Under the pieces are notes generated by a model that was not told the origin of the DNA, did no database searches, and saw only the letters and a program-made list of their open reading frames with translations. Positions 19,570-29,697 of a stretch of 64,000 nt of DNA are shown here, in pieces. Made by a program: the position numbers and the translations under genes. Each line of letters starts with the position of its first letter. The first letter of the stretch is position 1. This DNA is from Ruegeria sp. YS9 (GTDB taxonomy: Bacteria; Pseudomonadota; Alphaproteobacteria; Rhodobacterales; Rhodobacteraceae), in assembly GCF_024628725.1 (NCBI RefSeq), contig NZ_CP102410.1:558001-622000 (forward strand). Direction: 5' to 3'.

Positions 19570-20595
19570 TCAGTTGGTTCCCAAAGCGTCTTTGAACGCG
19601 GTGCTGTGCGAGGTAATATAGGCATCTTCGCCGCCTGTCACATCCCGCGATATGAAGTACACGGCAAGTTTGTGCTTTTCCGCGATGTCCATTCCCTTCT
19701 CGTGACCCAACGCCAGCATGGCCGTTGCCCAGGCATCCGCCAACATTGCGTTTTCCGCCAGAACCGTGACAGAGGTCGTGCGATGAGTGATCGGGCGTCC
19801 CGTTGTCGGATCGATGATATGCGAATAGCGCACGCCATCCTGTTCGAAGAAATTCTTGTAGTCACCCGAACTGGCCATGCCGCGATCATCCAGGGAAACG
19901 ATCAATTGAATGCTCTGAGCGCCCGTTTCAGGCTTTTCGATGCCAATGCGCCAGGCTTCGCCCTGCTCATTCTTGCCTTTGGCAACAAGATCACCACCGA
20001 TCTCGACAAGGTAATCGTCGATACCGGCATCCTGCAAAGCGCCGGCAACCGCATCGATGCCATAGCCCTTCGCAATCGCCGACAGGTTGATGCCCACCTG
20101 CGGATCAGCCTTCGACAGCGTGCCGGCTTCGGTGTCGAGCGTCAGCAGACGGGCTTGCCCGACGCCGCTTAACGCCGCCTCGATTTCGGCATCCGATGGC
20201 ACGGGATCCTCGGGCTTGCGCGGGCCAAAGCCCCAAAGTTCGATCAGCGGGCCCAGAGTTACGTCGAAGGTCCCGCCGGTTTTTTCGTGCACGTCATTGG
20301 CGGCCGAAAGGACCAGCGCGAGTTCGTCCGAGACCGGAACGGGGGCTGTGCTGGTTGAAGCGGAAAAGACGGAAACCTCGGATTTTGGATCCCAGTTGGA
20401 CATCTTGGCGTTCACCTCGGCCAGCGTCTCTTCGACAGCCGCGGCCAATCCGGCCTCATCAAGATCTTCGCCGATCGCGGTTATGTTGAAGGTCGTGCCC
20501 ATCGTTTCGCCCGACAGACGAACCACCTCGGGTTCTTTGTCGAACAAACAGCCGGAAAGAAGGGTGGCAACGGCCAGTAAAGGCATAAGACGCAT
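19570..20595 (-). CDS. apbE: FAD:protein FMN transferase ApbE
   Basis: A 341-residue periplasmic lipoprotein starting at the ATG at 20595, which gives a compact signal with lipobox LLSG|C. It contains the ApbE core: GTTFNITAIG, GGTFDVTLGPL, DLVEIGGDL-type segments, and SHIIDPTTGRPI. ApbE attaches FMN through phosphoester bonds to threonines of NqrB and NqrC, and both target motifs are present in this window. It is followed by nqrM. The split of the maturation genes from nqrA-F suggests a coregulated but separate transcript. Confidence 0.95.
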   Translation of the reverse strand: MRLMPLLAVATLLSGCLFDKEPEVVRLSGETMGTTFNITAIGEDLDEAGLAAAVEETLAEVNAKMSNWDPKSEVSVFSASTSTAPVPVSDELALVLSAANDVHEKTGGTFDVTLGPLIELWGFGPRKPEDPVPSDAEIEAALSGVGQARLLTLDTEAGTLSKADPQVGINLSAIAKGYGIDAVAGALQDAGIDDYLVEIGGDLVAKGKNEQGEAWRIGIEKPETGAQSIQLIVSLDDRGMASSGDYKNFFEQDGVRYSHIIDPTTGRPITHRTTSVTVLAENAMLADAWATAMLALGHEKGMDIAEKHKLAVYFISRDVTGGEDAYITSHSTAFKDALGTN

Positions 20596-20661
20596 CGGGC
20601 GATCTCCGGGAAATTCTGTGCCCGGCATATGCCAGTGGCCCCTGCCAGAGTCAAACTGCGA

Positions 20662-20847
20662 TCACATCTTCAGCGGCAGGAATCCCAGCACCAACAGGCC
20701 GACCCCCGCCGGCACGCCGAACAACCACGCACGCTTTTGCCAACCCGGCGGCTGTTGCTTCCACGCCATGCGAAAATTATGACCGCATACAACAACGGCA
20801 AAGAAGATCAATGCCGCTATGGGTGGCGTAAGATAGAGTTCACTCAA
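20662..20847 (-). CDS. Small two-helix membrane protein upstream of apbE
   Basis: A 61-residue hydrophobic protein with two predicted helices (residues 8-24 and 40-57) separated by a basic, Trp-containing loop (MAWKQQPPGWQKRAW). The start would be a TTG at 20847 with an AAGGA-type ribosome site about 12 bases upstream. It lies 66 bp before apbE on the same strand, so it could belong to the apbE-nqrM transcript. I do not recognise a family. The short length and TTG start make the call tentative. Confidence 0.5.
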   Translation of the reverse strand: MSELYLTPPIAALIFFAVVVCGHNFRMAWKQQPPGWQKRAWLFGVPAGVGLLVLGFLPLKM

Positions 20848-20970
20848 TGGCTTGAACGTCCTTTCCGGGCCCGCGTTTTTGCCGATCGGCGCAATTGCAC
20901 CCTATACAGGTCGTTTAGCTGCGCTAAGGTGAAAGGGAAAGACTTTGCAAGAACCACAAGGAGATTGCCC

Positions 20971-21495
20971 ATGGCTCCAACCTCTTACCAGTCGCCCTCG
21001 CGTGGCGACAAGGCTGACAAGACGACGTACAGCCAGTCAGCGGAATCGAACCTGTCGCATTCGCAGACAACCGTGGCCAAGCTGCTTGAAGGTAAAGGGG
21101 ACGCGGTTTTTTCGGTGCGACCAAATGACACCATCCATTCTGTGGTCAACACGCTGAAGGAAAAGCGGATCGGTGCTGTTCTCGTGACGGATCAGAACGG
21201 GGCATTGCAGGGGATTTTGTCAGAGCGCGACATCGTTCGGCGCATGGCAGACACACCCGGCCAGACCCTTCCGCAATCTGTCGAAAATCTCATGACCAGG
21301 GATGTTAAGACCTGCACACCGGACGATCTGCTGAATGAAGTTCTGAAAACGATGACCGAGGGCCGTTTTCGCCATATGCCGGTGCTGCGCGACGGTCACT
21401 TGTGCGGCGTCATCACGATCGGAGACGTTGTCCACTTCCGCCTTAAAGAGCTGGAATATGAAGCGCTTCGCATGAAGCAAATGATCGTCGGTTAA
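20971..21495 (+). CDS. CBS-domain protein
   Basis: A 174-residue cytoplasmic protein. The ATG at 20971 follows an AAGGAG ribosome site by 7 bases and is preferred over longer readings. After a polar 40-residue N-terminus there is one CBS pair (Bateman module): TIHSVVNTLKEKRIGAVLVTD and later NEVLKTMTEGRFRHMPVL with GVITIGDVV. Such stand-alone proteins usually bind adenosyl ligands and sense energy state. It converges with the phosphoesterase gene. The target is unknown. Confidence 0.87.
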   Translation: MAPTSYQSPSRGDKADKTTYSQSAESNLSHSQTTVAKLLEGKGDAVFSVRPNDTIHSVVNTLKEKRIGAVLVTDQNGALQGILSERDIVRRMADTPGQTLPQSVENLMTRDVKTCTPDDLLNEVLKTMTEGRFRHMPVLRDGHLCGVITIGDVVHFRLKELEYEALRMKQMIVG

Positions 21496-21506
21496 CGGCC
21501 CACTGT

Positions 21507-22271
21507 TCACACGGTCGAGGTGAACCGAACACTTCCGGCGTTGATCTCGGCGGCTGTCAACCGACCCGAAGCGAAAGCGCCCGTGTCAAGCGACACCACC
21601 CGGTTCCTGACCCGGGGGAGGTCCACGATGGTGTGGCCATGCACCACCCATTGACCATCGCTGCGGGCCAGCCTGGGAAACATGGGATGTCCCCAGAGGC
21701 AAATCTGGCGATCTTGGGCCTCAGTCGGAAGTCGGGGGTCCAGGGCCGCATGAACGAAAGTGACGTTGCCAGTGGTCCAGGTCAAAGGCCGGCCGGCTAG
21801 CCAGTTGATCAGGCTTTCCCCCATCTTCAGGCGTAGATCATCCGCCAGTTTTCGAATCTGCTGACTATTGTCGATTTCCCCGGGCGGTTTCAGCCCGAAA
21901 GACGCCAGCGTATGCACACCCCCATTTTGAAACCAGAGCCGGGCATTGCGTTCCGGCGCATCCAGGAATTGCAACAGAAACTCTTCGTGGTTTCCAAGAA
22001 GACATTGGACGCGTCCTCCTGACGTCTCGCACAGGTGAAACAGGTGGCGCAGCACCTGCGCGCTGTATGGCCCCCGATCAATGTAATCTCCGACAAAGAC
22101 CAGCAAGCTCTGATCGTCCAGTCTGGGCAACAACGCCTGCAACAAGTCCAGACGACCGTGAATATCGCCCACGGCCGTCACTTTCTCGGCCGGAGCGATG
22201 TCGCAAGACACTGCATTCATTGTCCGCCCCGCCCTGCGGTCGAACCACCGTCTGATCCAGTTCGTAATCAT
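21507..22271 (-). CDS. Metallophosphoesterase (PPP-type Ser/Thr phosphatase)
   Basis: A 254-residue calcineurin-like phosphoesterase with the PPP signature motifs: GDIHGR (about 36-41), GDYIDRG (about 61-67) and GNHEEF (about 92-97), then a conserved C-terminal VVHGHTIVDLPRV and SLDTGA. These bind two metals and hydrolyse phosphoproteins or Ap4A-type nucleotides. Length fits bacterial PrpA/PrpB-like or ApaH-like enzymes. It stands alone; a 184-base gap separates it from the divergent epimerase. Confidence 0.88.
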   Translation of the reverse strand: MITNWIRRWFDRRAGRTMNAVSCDIAPAEKVTAVGDIHGRLDLLQALLPRLDDQSLLVFVGDYIDRGPYSAQVLRHLFHLCETSGGRVQCLLGNHEEFLLQFLDAPERNARLWFQNGGVHTLASFGLKPPGEIDNSQQIRKLADDLRLKMGESLINWLAGRPLTWTTGNVTFVHAALDPRLPTEAQDRQICLWGHPMFPRLARSDGQWVVHGHTIVDLPRVRNRVVSLDTGAFASGRLTAAEINAGSVRFTSTV

Positions 22272-22455
22272 ACATGTTGATCCCTATCCTTCTCGCCCAT
22301 TGGCGGCAATGAGCATCTGATTGATTCAGCAAAGAGTTGACCAATGACGTCTGGATGTTCGATATGACCTTCGGCGCAGTTCAAAATGTTTGACCCGGCA
22401 TCAGGGGCAGTACCTTTTGTTCGGCGATGATCGTGCAGGGCGTTTTGAGGGTTCT

Positions 22456-23469
22456 ATGAAACGGGTTTTGATTACGGGCTCTGCGGGGTTCATCGGGTTC
22501 CATTTGGCGAAGCTGCTGTTAGAGGAAGGGTTCCGCGTGCATGGATACGACGGGATGACGGATTACTATGATGTGGTCCTGAAACAGCGTCGCCATCAAA
22601 TTCTGCTTCAGACACCCGGATTCACGGCAACCGAGGATCGGTTGGAAAACTATGATCGGCTGTTGCAGGTCGCCGAAGAATTTCAGCCGGAAGTCATCGT
22701 TCATCTGGCGGCTCAGGCCGGTGTGAGACACAGTTTGGAACACCCTCGCAGCTATGTTGAATCGAATGTCGTCGGAACATTCAACGTGATGGAAATTGCA
22801 CGGCAACATAAGGTGGATCACCTTTTGATGGCATCGACCTCTTCGATTTACGGTGCCAACGAAGACATGCCGTTCACCGAGACGGAAAAAGCCGACACCC
22901 AACTGACCATCTATTCCGCGACAAAGAAGGCGAATGAGGCGATGGGGCATTCCTATGCGCATCTGTGGGATTTGCCTACGACCATGTTCCGCTTCTTTAC
23001 CGTCTACGGCACCTGGGGACGGCCGGACCTGGCGTATTTCAAATTTGTCGCTGCCATCCTGGATGGCCGCCCGATCGACATTTACAATCACGGCGACATG
23101 TACCGGGATTTCACCCATGTCCAAGACCTTGTACGCGGCATCAGATTGTTGATCGACGTGCCTCCGGTGCGGCCAGCCCGTCGTGAGGATATCGAGGACG
23201 GAGACAGCCTGTCGCCCGTCGCGCCCTACCGCATCGTGAATATCGGCAACGGAGAAAAAGTGCGCTTGATGGATTTCATTGAAGCCATCGAACAGGCCGT
23301 GGGGCAGAAGGCGATCAAGAACTTCATGCCGATGCAGTTGGGTGATGTTCATGCCACCTGGGCGGACAATCGGCTGCTGCAAAAACTGACGAATTATCGT
23401 CCTCAGACAGACCTGAAAGACGGCATCACCCAATTCGTCGCGTGGTATCGGGACTATTACGGAAAATAA
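22456..23469 (+). CDS. UDP-glucuronate 4-epimerase-like NAD-dependent epimerase
   Basis: A 337-residue extended SDR. The ATG at 22456 follows GAGG by about 5 bases and places the Rossmann motif GSAGFIGFH at the N-terminus. STSSIYG supplies the catalytic Ser/Thr and YSATKKANE is the YxxxK motif. The pattern FFTVYGTWGRPDLAYF and length match UDP-glucuronate epimerases (LspL/CapI type) that make UDP-galacturonate for LPS or exopolysaccharide. No other glycan genes are adjacent, so pathway placement is inference. Confidence 0.87.
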   Translation: MKRVLITGSAGFIGFHLAKLLLEEGFRVHGYDGMTDYYDVVLKQRRHQILLQTPGFTATEDRLENYDRLLQVAEEFQPEVIVHLAAQAGVRHSLEHPRSYVESNVVGTFNVMEIARQHKVDHLLMASTSSIYGANEDMPFTETEKADTQLTIYSATKKANEAMGHSYAHLWDLPTTMFRFFTVYGTWGRPDLAYFKFVAAILDGRPIDIYNHGDMYRDFTHVQDLVRGIRLLIDVPPVRPARREDIEDGDSLSPVAPYRIVNIGNGEKVRLMDFIEAIEQAVGQKAIKNFMPMQLGDVHATWADNRLLQKLTNYRPQTDLKDGITQFVAWYRDYYGK

Positions 23470-23489
23470 CGCGGGCCGACCGCCAAATG

Positions 23490-23524
23490 AAAGAACCGGC
23501 GCCTTCCACGCCGGTTCTTTTTGT
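23490..23524. terminator. Bidirectional terminator between epimerase and nqrF
   Basis: An 11-bp stem AAGAACCGGCG / CGCCGGTTCTT encloses the loop CCTTCCA, flanked by AAA on the left and TTTTTG on the right. It lies between two convergent genes and ends both the epimerase transcript and the nqr operon. Confidence 0.88.
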
Positions 23525-23527
23525 TAC

Positions 23528-24754
23528 CTACCCGCCGAAATCGTCGAGCATGATGTCTTCGCGGTCCACGCCCAGATCCAGCAGCATGTTGATGACCGAC
23601 TGGTTCATGATTGGCGGACCACACATGTAGTATTCGCAATCCTCAGGCGCGGGAAGGTTCTTGAGGTACTCTTCGTACAGAACGTTGTGGATGAAGCCGG
23701 TATAGCCTTTCCAATTGTCCTCGGGTTGCGCGTCCGACAAGGCCACGTGCCATTCGAAATTGTCGAATTCTTCAGCCAGACTGTCGAAGTCTTCGACAAA
23801 GAACATCTCTTTCTTCGACCGCGCACCGTACCAGAAGCTGATCTTGCGGTTGCGGTTCTGAAGACGCTTGAGCTGATCGAAGATATGGCTGCGCATTGGT
23901 GCCATACCGGCGCCGCCGCCAATGAAGACCATCTCTTTGTCCGTATCACGGGCAAAGAATTCGCCGAATGGGCCTGAAATGGTGACCTTGTCACCCGGCT
24001 TCAGGTTGAAGATGTACGACGACATCTGGCCCGGCGGAATGCCTTCGGACCCCGGCGGCGGCGAGGCCACGCGGACGTTCAGCATGATCATGCCCTTTTC
24101 GTCCGGGTAGTTGGCCATCGAATAGGCGCGTTCGATGGGTTCGGTCACGACCGATTCATATTGCCACAGATTGAAGCGATCCCAATCCTCGCGATATTCC
24201 TCTTCAATGTCGAAATCCGTGTATTTCAACTTGTGTGCAGGGGCTTCGATCTGGATGTAGCCACCGGCGCGGAAGTTCACGTCCTCGCCCTCGGGCAGGT
24301 CCAGAATCAACGCCTTGATGAAGGTCGCTACGTTCTCGTTCGACCGAACGGTACATTCCCATTTCTTGACGCCGAAGACTTCTTCCGGAACTTCAATTTC
24401 CATGTCCTGCTTGACGGCCACCTGGCAAGACAGGCGATCACCACACGACGCTTCGCGTTTCGTGATATGGCTTTCTTCGGTTGGCAGGATCGACCCGCCC
24501 CCCGAATGCACCCGCACCCGACATTGCGCACAGGTGCCGCCGCCACCGCAGGCCGAAGGAACAAACAGCTTCTCGGCAGCCAGTGTCTGAAGCAGCTTGC
24601 CACCTGCCGGAACGGAAATGGTCTTTTCGCCGTTGATCGTGATGTTGACGTTGCCAGTCGATACCAGCTTGGATCGGGCGGCCATGATAATGGCCACCAA
24701 TGCCAGAACGATTAAGGTGAAAAGAGCTACGCCTAAGGTAAAGGTTTCCATCAA
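23528..24754 (-). CDS. nqrF: Na+-NQR subunit F (NADH dehydrogenase subunit)
   Basis: A 408-residue subunit with one N-terminal transmembrane helix (7-26). A 2Fe-2S ferredoxin domain has cysteines 69, 75, 78 and 110 ([10 protein letters not shown], then LSC). The FAD domain shows [11 protein letters not shown], and the C-terminal NADH domain has [18 protein letters not shown] and the terminal CGPPxM region. NqrF takes electrons from NADH and passes them to the cluster. It is the last gene of the nqrA-F operon, 7 bp after nqrE. Confidence 0.97.
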   Translation of the reverse strand: MMETFTLGVALFTLIVLALVAIIMAARSKLVSTGNVNITINGEKTISVPAGGKLLQTLAAEKLFVPSACGGGGTCAQCRVRVHSGGGSILPTEESHITKREASCGDRLSCQVAVKQDMEIEVPEEVFGVKKWECTVRSNENVATFIKALILDLPEGEDVNFRAGGYIQIEAPAHKLKYTDFDIEEEYREDWDRFNLWQYESVVTEPIERAYSMANYPDEKGMIMLNVRVASPPPGSEGIPPGQMSSYIFNLKPGDKVTISGPFGEFFARDTDKEMVFIGGGAGMAPMRSHIFDQLKRLQNRNRKISFWYGARSKKEMFFVEDFDSLAEEFDNFEWHVALSDAQPEDNWKGYTGFIHNVLYEEYLKNLPAPEDCEYYMCGPPIMNQSVINMLLDLGVDREDIMLDDFGG

Positions 24755-24761
24755 CGCCCCC

Positions 24762-25370
24762 TTACAGTTTCACGCCCGAGAAGGACATGAAGGCCATAGC
24801 CATCAGACCTGCGGTAATGAAAGTAATGCCCAGACCTTGCAGACCATCGGGGATGTCCGAATATTTCAGCTTTTCCCGCACTCCGGCCATTGCCGTGATT
24901 GCCAGCGCCCAGCCAAAACCGGAAGACAAGCCATAAGTCGCCGCCTCGGCAAAGTTATAGTCGCGCTCCACCATGAACAGCGACCCGCCAAGGATGGCGC
25001 AGTTCACCGTGATCAGTGGCAGAAAGATCCCCAGCGCGTTGTAAAGCGGTGGGAAATACTTGTCCAAAACCATCTCGAGGATCTGCACCATTGCCGCGAT
25101 CACGCCGATATAGGAGATCAGGCCAAGGAAGGTCAGGTCAACATCCGGGAACCCGGCCCAGGCCAGCGCACCCGGTTTCAGCAGATAGTTCAGCAGCAGG
25201 TTGTTGGCAGGTACGGTGATGGCCTGCACGACCATGACCGAAATCCCCAGACCCAGCGCGGTTGAAATCTTCTTGGATACGGCGATGAAAGTGCACATGC
25301 CAAGAAAAAAGCTGAGCGCAAGGTTTTCGACAAAGATGGCCTTTACGGCCAGTGAGATCAGACCTTCCAT
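24762..25370 (-). CDS. nqrE: Na+-NQR subunit E
   Basis: A 202-residue integral membrane subunit with six helices and inverted topology relative to NqrD. It contains the Cys of the intramembrane iron centre in [13 protein letters not shown], paired with a second Cys in the second half ([14 protein letters not shown]). Length matches the family. Its start shares one base with the nqrD stop, indicating coupled translation and stoichiometric D/E production. Confidence 0.96.
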   Translation of the reverse strand: MEGLISLAVKAIFVENLALSFFLGMCTFIAVSKKISTALGLGISVMVVQAITVPANNLLLNYLLKPGALAWAGFPDVDLTFLGLISYIGVIAAMVQILEMVLDKYFPPLYNALGIFLPLITVNCAILGGSLFMVERDYNFAEAATYGLSSGFGWALAITAMAGVREKLKYSDIPDGLQGLGITFITAGLMAMAFMSFSGVKL

Positions 25371-26026
25371 CAGTGGGCCTCTACCTGCTGAATTTTGTAT
25401 TCACGCTCTTCCACCTGGTTCGGCTTCCAGGTGCGGAAGGCCCAGATGATCAGACCGATGATGAAGAACGCCGAAGGCGGCAACAGCAGCATGCCGTTGG
25501 GCACGTACCAGCCGCCGTTGTTGACGGTTTCCAGAATCGTGATGCCGAACAGCGACCCTGCCCCGAACAGCTCGCGAATGAAGCCGACCAGCAGCAGGAT
25601 CAGGCCATAGCCCATGCCGTTGCCCATGCCGTCAATGAAGGACGCAACCGGAGGGTTCTTCATCGCAAATGCCTCGGCGCGACCCATCACGATACAATTG
25701 GTGATGATCAGGCCGACGAAAACCGACAGGGTTTTCGATATCTCAAAGGCATAGGCTTTCAGGATCTGATCCACCAGGATCACCAGCGACGCGATGATCA
25801 CCATCTGCACGATGATCCGGATCGAGCCCGGGATCTGGTTGCGCAGGCACGAAATGAAGAAGGACGAAAACGAGGTCACGAAGATCACCGCCAGCGCCAT
25901 CACCATCGACACTTGCAACGATGATGTCACCGCAAGTGCTGAACAGATGCCCAGCACCTGCAATGTGATCGGATTGTTGTCGACAAGCGGGTCGACCAGC
26001 ATCTCTTTTTTGGTCTGCGACATCAA
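25370..26026 (-). CDS. nqrD: Na+-NQR subunit D
   Basis: A 218-residue membrane subunit with about six helices. It carries the conserved [14 protein letters not shown] (first Cys) and [18 protein letters not shown] (second Cys) that together with NqrE ligate the intramembrane iron centre. It overlaps nqrC by 4 bp (ATGA) and nqrE by 1 bp. Translational coupling along the operon is evident from the short overlaps. Confidence 0.96.
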   Translation of the reverse strand: MMSQTKKEMLVDPLVDNNPITLQVLGICSALAVTSSLQVSMVMALAVIFVTSFSSFFISCLRNQIPGSIRIIVQMVIIASLVILVDQILKAYAFEISKTLSVFVGLIITNCIVMGRAEAFAMKNPPVASFIDGMGNGMGYGLILLLVGFIRELFGAGSLFGITILETVNNGGWYVPNGMLLLPPSAFFIIGLIIWAFRTWKPNQVEEREYKIQQVEAH

Positions 26027-26850
26027 ATCTCTCCTGCTTGCAGTTTGGCCAGGAAGGGACCATAGCCCGCATCGCCCATCCAGAATTTCACAAGGTTATC
26101 GACGCCGACCGACGTCAGCGTGGCCCCAGCCAGCGCATCGACATAGAAATCTGGCCCGGCTGCGGGCTGCGATTTGGCAACGGTGATTTGCAGTTCACCT
26201 GCTTCGTCGCGCAGCTTTTTCCCGTTCCACAAGGCTTTCCAACGTGGGTTGTCCACTTCGGCCCCAAGACCCGGAGTTTCACCATGCTGATAGAATTGCA
26301 GGCCGTAGATATCGTTGCCGTTGTTCTCAAGCGCGATAAAGCCATAGAGCGTCGACCACAGACCGTATCCGTGCAGAGGCAGGATCACCTTGTCCAGATC
26401 ACCCGCATCATCGCGCAGCAGATAGATAACGCGGTACTTGGATTTGCGTCCGATACCGGCGGGGTCGTTGTCCAGCGCGACGCTCAGCTCGGGATCGCTG
26501 GCGGCGGCGATGTCGTCAAACGTGGTCGGATCAAACTGATCATCGACGAAGGTGCCTGTGGACAGCTCCAGCACATGTGGTTCGAAGGCGGCAAAAGCCT
26601 CTGTTACGTCGATGCCCGGCTCGAACACGCCCGCAACTTGCAGAACGTTTACCTGTTTGTCCTTCAGGCGGTTGGCCTCTTGCACCGGGCGCAGGCTGAC
26701 TGCGGCCGCGGACACAACCATCGAGGCGACCAGACAGACGGCAACGGCGATGAAGATCGTCTTGCCAACAGAATCCGGCGAGGCCGCCAGGAATTTGGCC
26801 AGTACGCCCTTGGGTGCCTCGTTTTGATCTGGGGATTGCGTATCAGACAT
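26023..26850 (-). CDS. nqrC: Na+-NQR subunit C (covalent FMN)
   Basis: A 275-residue subunit with one N-terminal membrane helix (about 30-52) and a large periplasmic FMN domain. The flavinylation site is [10 protein letters not shown] with Thr244; the usual SGAT reads AGAT here, which stays within the ApbE D-x-x-[STA]-G-A-T pattern. The domain also has [12 protein letters not shown]. The N-terminal 20 residues are polar and longer than in Vibrio. It overlaps nqrB by 8 bp. Confidence 0.95.
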   Translation of the reverse strand: MSDTQSPDQNEAPKGVLAKFLAASPDSVGKTIFIAVAVCLVASMVVSAAAVSLRPVQEANRLKDKQVNVLQVAGVFEPGIDVTEAFAAFEPHVLELSTGTFVDDQFDPTTFDDIAAASDPELSVALDNDPAGIGRKSKYRVIYLLRDDAGDLDKVILPLHGYGLWSTLYGFIALENNGNDIYGLQFYQHGETPGLGAEVDNPRWKALWNGKKLRDEAGELQITVAKSQPAAGPDFYVDALAGATLTSVGVDNLVKFWMGDAGYGPFLAKLQAGEI

Positions 26851-28051
26851 GGCGACGCGCCCTCCGTTTGATGTTGGCTTGCACGACGAAATAGTCGATC
26901 AGCGGTGCAAAGACGTTGCCGAACAGGATTGCCAGCATCATGCCTTCGGGGAAAGCCGGGTTGATCACGCGGATCATCACGACCATGACACCGATCAGCG
27001 CGCCGTAGATATAGCGACCCACATTGGTGTGGCTGGCCGAAACCGGTTCAGTCACCATAAAGGCCAGGCCGAAAGCATAGCCACCCAACACGATATGCCA
27101 GTACCATGGCATCGCGAACATCGGATTGGTGTCCGATCCGATCAGGTTCAGCAACAAAGTAAAGCCGATGGTACCGGCCAGACAGCCCACAATCAGGCGG
27201 TAGTTGGCGATCTTGGTCATCAGAAGGAAGGCCAGACCGATCATGCAGGCCAGTGTCGATGTCTCGCCAAAGCTGCCTTGAATGGTGCCGAAAAACGCGC
27301 TCGACCAGGTTATGCCTTCGGCGGCCAGCGCCTGCACGCCTTCGGCCGCAGACACGCCCAATGCAGTCGCGCCCGAGAACCCGTCAACGGGTGTCCAGAC
27401 TGCATCACCCGACATCTGCGCCGGATAGGCGAAATACAAAAACGCCCGCCCCACAAGCGCGGGGTTGAGAAAGTTCTTGCCGGTGCCCCCGAACACTTCC
27501 TTACCGATCACAACACCGAAGATGATGCCCAAAGCCACCTGCCACAGGGGAGTGGTTGCAGGCATGATCAGCGTGTACAGCATTGATGTCACAAGGAAGC
27601 CTTCGTTCACCTCGTGGCCGCGCACGGTGGCAAAGATGACCTCGAAGATACCGCCCGCGACCAGCGTGACGATGTAGATCGGAAGGAAATACATCAGACC
27701 ATGCATGACGTTGGCAAAGATGCTGGACGGGTCCAGCGAAATTCCGAACATCTGCAACAAGGCAATCCGCCAGCCGGTGGCCGATTCCGGACCCAGCAAA
27801 GCAATCGCCGAGTTTGCCTGATAACCAGTGTTCCACATCCCCCATAAGATACAGGGGATCGTCGCGATCACGACATAGGTCATGATCCGTTTCATATCCA
27901 CGTAAGACCGCGCGTGCGGCGCCACCGTGGTCACGGTTTTCGGAGTGTAGATAAAGCTTTCCACCATCTCGTAGATGGGAAAGAACTTCTCGTACTTGCC
28001 GCCCTTGGTAAAGTTCGGCTCGATCCTGTCAAAGAAGCTGCGCAAACCCAT
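26843..28051 (-). CDS. nqrB: Na+-NQR subunit B (covalent FMN, riboflavin site)
   Basis: A 402-residue membrane subunit with about ten helices. The ApbE target site is VDGFSGATALG, with Thr229 expected to carry covalent FMN. The family motifs GHEVNEGFLVTSMLYTLIMP and FGGTGKNFLNPALVGRAFLYFAYP are intact. NqrB forms the Na+ path with NqrD/E and the quinone site with NqrA. It lies 5 bp after nqrA. Confidence 0.97.
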   Translation of the reverse strand: MGLRSFFDRIEPNFTKGGKYEKFFPIYEMVESFIYTPKTVTTVAPHARSYVDMKRIMTYVVIATIPCILWGMWNTGYQANSAIALLGPESATGWRIALLQMFGISLDPSSIFANVMHGLMYFLPIYIVTLVAGGIFEVIFATVRGHEVNEGFLVTSMLYTLIMPATTPLWQVALGIIFGVVIGKEVFGGTGKNFLNPALVGRAFLYFAYPAQMSGDAVWTPVDGFSGATALGVSAAEGVQALAAEGITWSSAFFGTIQGSFGETSTLACMIGLAFLLMTKIANYRLIVGCLAGTIGFTLLLNLIGSDTNPMFAMPWYWHIVLGGYAFGLAFMVTEPVSASHTNVGRYIYGALIGVMVVMIRVINPAFPEGMMLAILFGNVFAPLIDYFVVQANIKRRARRHV

Positions 28052-28056
28052 TCGGC

Positions 28057-29400
28057 TCAGCCCTCCTTTTCAATTTTGGTCAGGCAGTCGCGCAGCGCCA
28101 GCCCGTATTCATATTTCGCCGGACAGGCAAAGCCCACAAGGCCCAGATCCTCTTCGTCCAGCTCCAGCGCACCCAGGGCCTGGGCAGTGTCCGTATCCAT
28201 TACCAGCAGCGCCCGCAGCAACTGAGTGGGCAGATAGTCCTGCGGCATCAGGTCTTCGAAAACACCTGTGGGCACCATGGCACGACGACCGCCGTTCAGG
28301 TTGGATGTGAACGCATACAGCTTCTTGGCGAATGCCGAACCCAATACAGGCTGCACCGCATATTTCGACGGCATCGGACGAATCCAGCCCAACGGGATTT
28401 GATCGGGATCTTCACGGATGATGCTGATCTGGCGCGCGAACCGGCCCAGATAGGCGGTCGGGCCCTCAGCGTGCCGGCCCGACAGGATCGAACCCGAAAT
28501 GATGCGGGGCGTGCCGTCTACATTGACTTCGTCGCGGGTCAGATCGTCAGTTGATGCGCCCATCACGGTACGGATCAAACGCGGTTGACGCGCACACGGC
28601 CCCGTCAGGGCAATCACGACATTCGGATCCAGATGACCGGTCTGCATCAGGCGGCCAATGGCGATGACATCCTGATACCCGATGGTCCAGACCTGCTTGT
28701 CGCCTGCAAGGGGTTCGAGAAAGTGAATATGCGTTCCGGCCAGGCCCGATGGGTGTGGACCTGCGAAAGATGCGGTTTCGACACCGGCGACATCTGCGCC
28801 GGGTATCGTGTCACCCTCTTTTTGGCAAAGATAGGTTTTGCCCTCGGTCAGTGTGCTGACTGCCGCCAAACCGGCGTTAAATTCTTCGGGCGCCTCGGCA
28901 ATGATCGTGGCAGCGTCAGGGGCCAGCGGGTCACTGTCCATGGCGGTGACAAAGATCGCATCCGGTTTGATGCCGGGCTCCGGCATTTTCGAATAGGGAC
29001 GCGTGCGGAACGACGTCCACAGGCCGGCGGCGCACAGCTTGGCTGTCACGCCTTCAGCGCTGTCAGCATCCCCTATGCCCGAGAAATCCAGCCCGGCGTC
29101 ATTGGCGTCGGTCACTTCGATCACGACGCTTTGCAGCACCCGACGGGCACCACGGTTGATCGCGACGACTCTGCCACTGACCGGGGCGACCATCATCGCG
29201 TCAGGCGCGTCCTTGTGGCAGAACAGCGGCGTGCCACGCACAACACTGTCGCCTTCCTGCACCAGCATCTTGGGTTTCAGGCCGATGTAGTCACCGCCCA
29301 GGACGCCTACGGTCGAGTATTCCGGGCCCGGGTGAATGGTCTGGTCAGGAGCGCCTTCCACCGGCAGATCCAGGCCTTTTTTCAGTTTGAAAGTTTGCAT
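28057..29400 (-). CDS. nqrA: Na+-NQR subunit A (ubiquinone-binding)
   Basis: A 447-residue peripheral cytoplasmic subunit. The ATG at 29400 gives the normal N-terminus (MQTFKLKKGLDLPVEGAP); an in-frame extension upstream is not family-like. Family segments are visible: GGDYIGLKPKMLVQEGD, PVSGRVVAINRGARR, and the PSKYAVQPVLG region. It is the first gene of nqrABCDEF, whose promoter must lie in the 297-base gap to the divergent methyltransferase. I could not define a promoter or operator in that gap. Confidence 0.96.
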   Translation of the reverse strand: MQTFKLKKGLDLPVEGAPDQTIHPGPEYSTVGVLGGDYIGLKPKMLVQEGDSVVRGTPLFCHKDAPDAMMVAPVSGRVVAINRGARRVLQSVVIEVTDANDAGLDFSGIGDADSAEGVTAKLCAAGLWTSFRTRPYSKMPEPGIKPDAIFVTAMDSDPLAPDAATIIAEAPEEFNAGLAAVSTLTEGKTYLCQKEGDTIPGADVAGVETASFAGPHPSGLAGTHIHFLEPLAGDKQVWTIGYQDVIAIGRLMQTGHLDPNVVIALTGPCARQPRLIRTVMGASTDDLTRDEVNVDGTPRIISGSILSGRHAEGPTAYLGRFARQISIIREDPDQIPLGWIRPMPSKYAVQPVLGSAFAKKLYAFTSNLNGGRRAMVPTGVFEDLMPQDYLPTQLLRALLVMDTDTAQALGALELDEEDLGLVGFACPAKYEYGLALRDCLTKIEKEG

Positions 29401-29697
29401 GTTGCTACGTTCTTCCAAGCCTCTTTTCTGCGCCAGCTCTGCCAACGCCCTTTCGGGGTCATGCAATAGCGCGGTTTTTTCGAACCTCCGTCGCAAAAGC
29501 GTCGAAAACGGTCCAAATTCCGCAGGCGTATTTCCGATCAAGGACCCTTTACTCGGGGAAGGTCACAAACGCAAACCTGTTACCGCCAAAACTTGAGGGC
29601 GAACCACACAATCCTGCGATTGATCGGTCATTTCTTCTGAATCCATGGCGCATAATTGCATATCGCGCCCACCAAGGTTCCAGTGTAAGCAACCGGA

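Noticed and set aside
29401..29697. Riboswitch or Na+-responsive leader upstream of nqrA
   Set aside because: No recognisable aptamer or strong hairpin could be identified in the gap.
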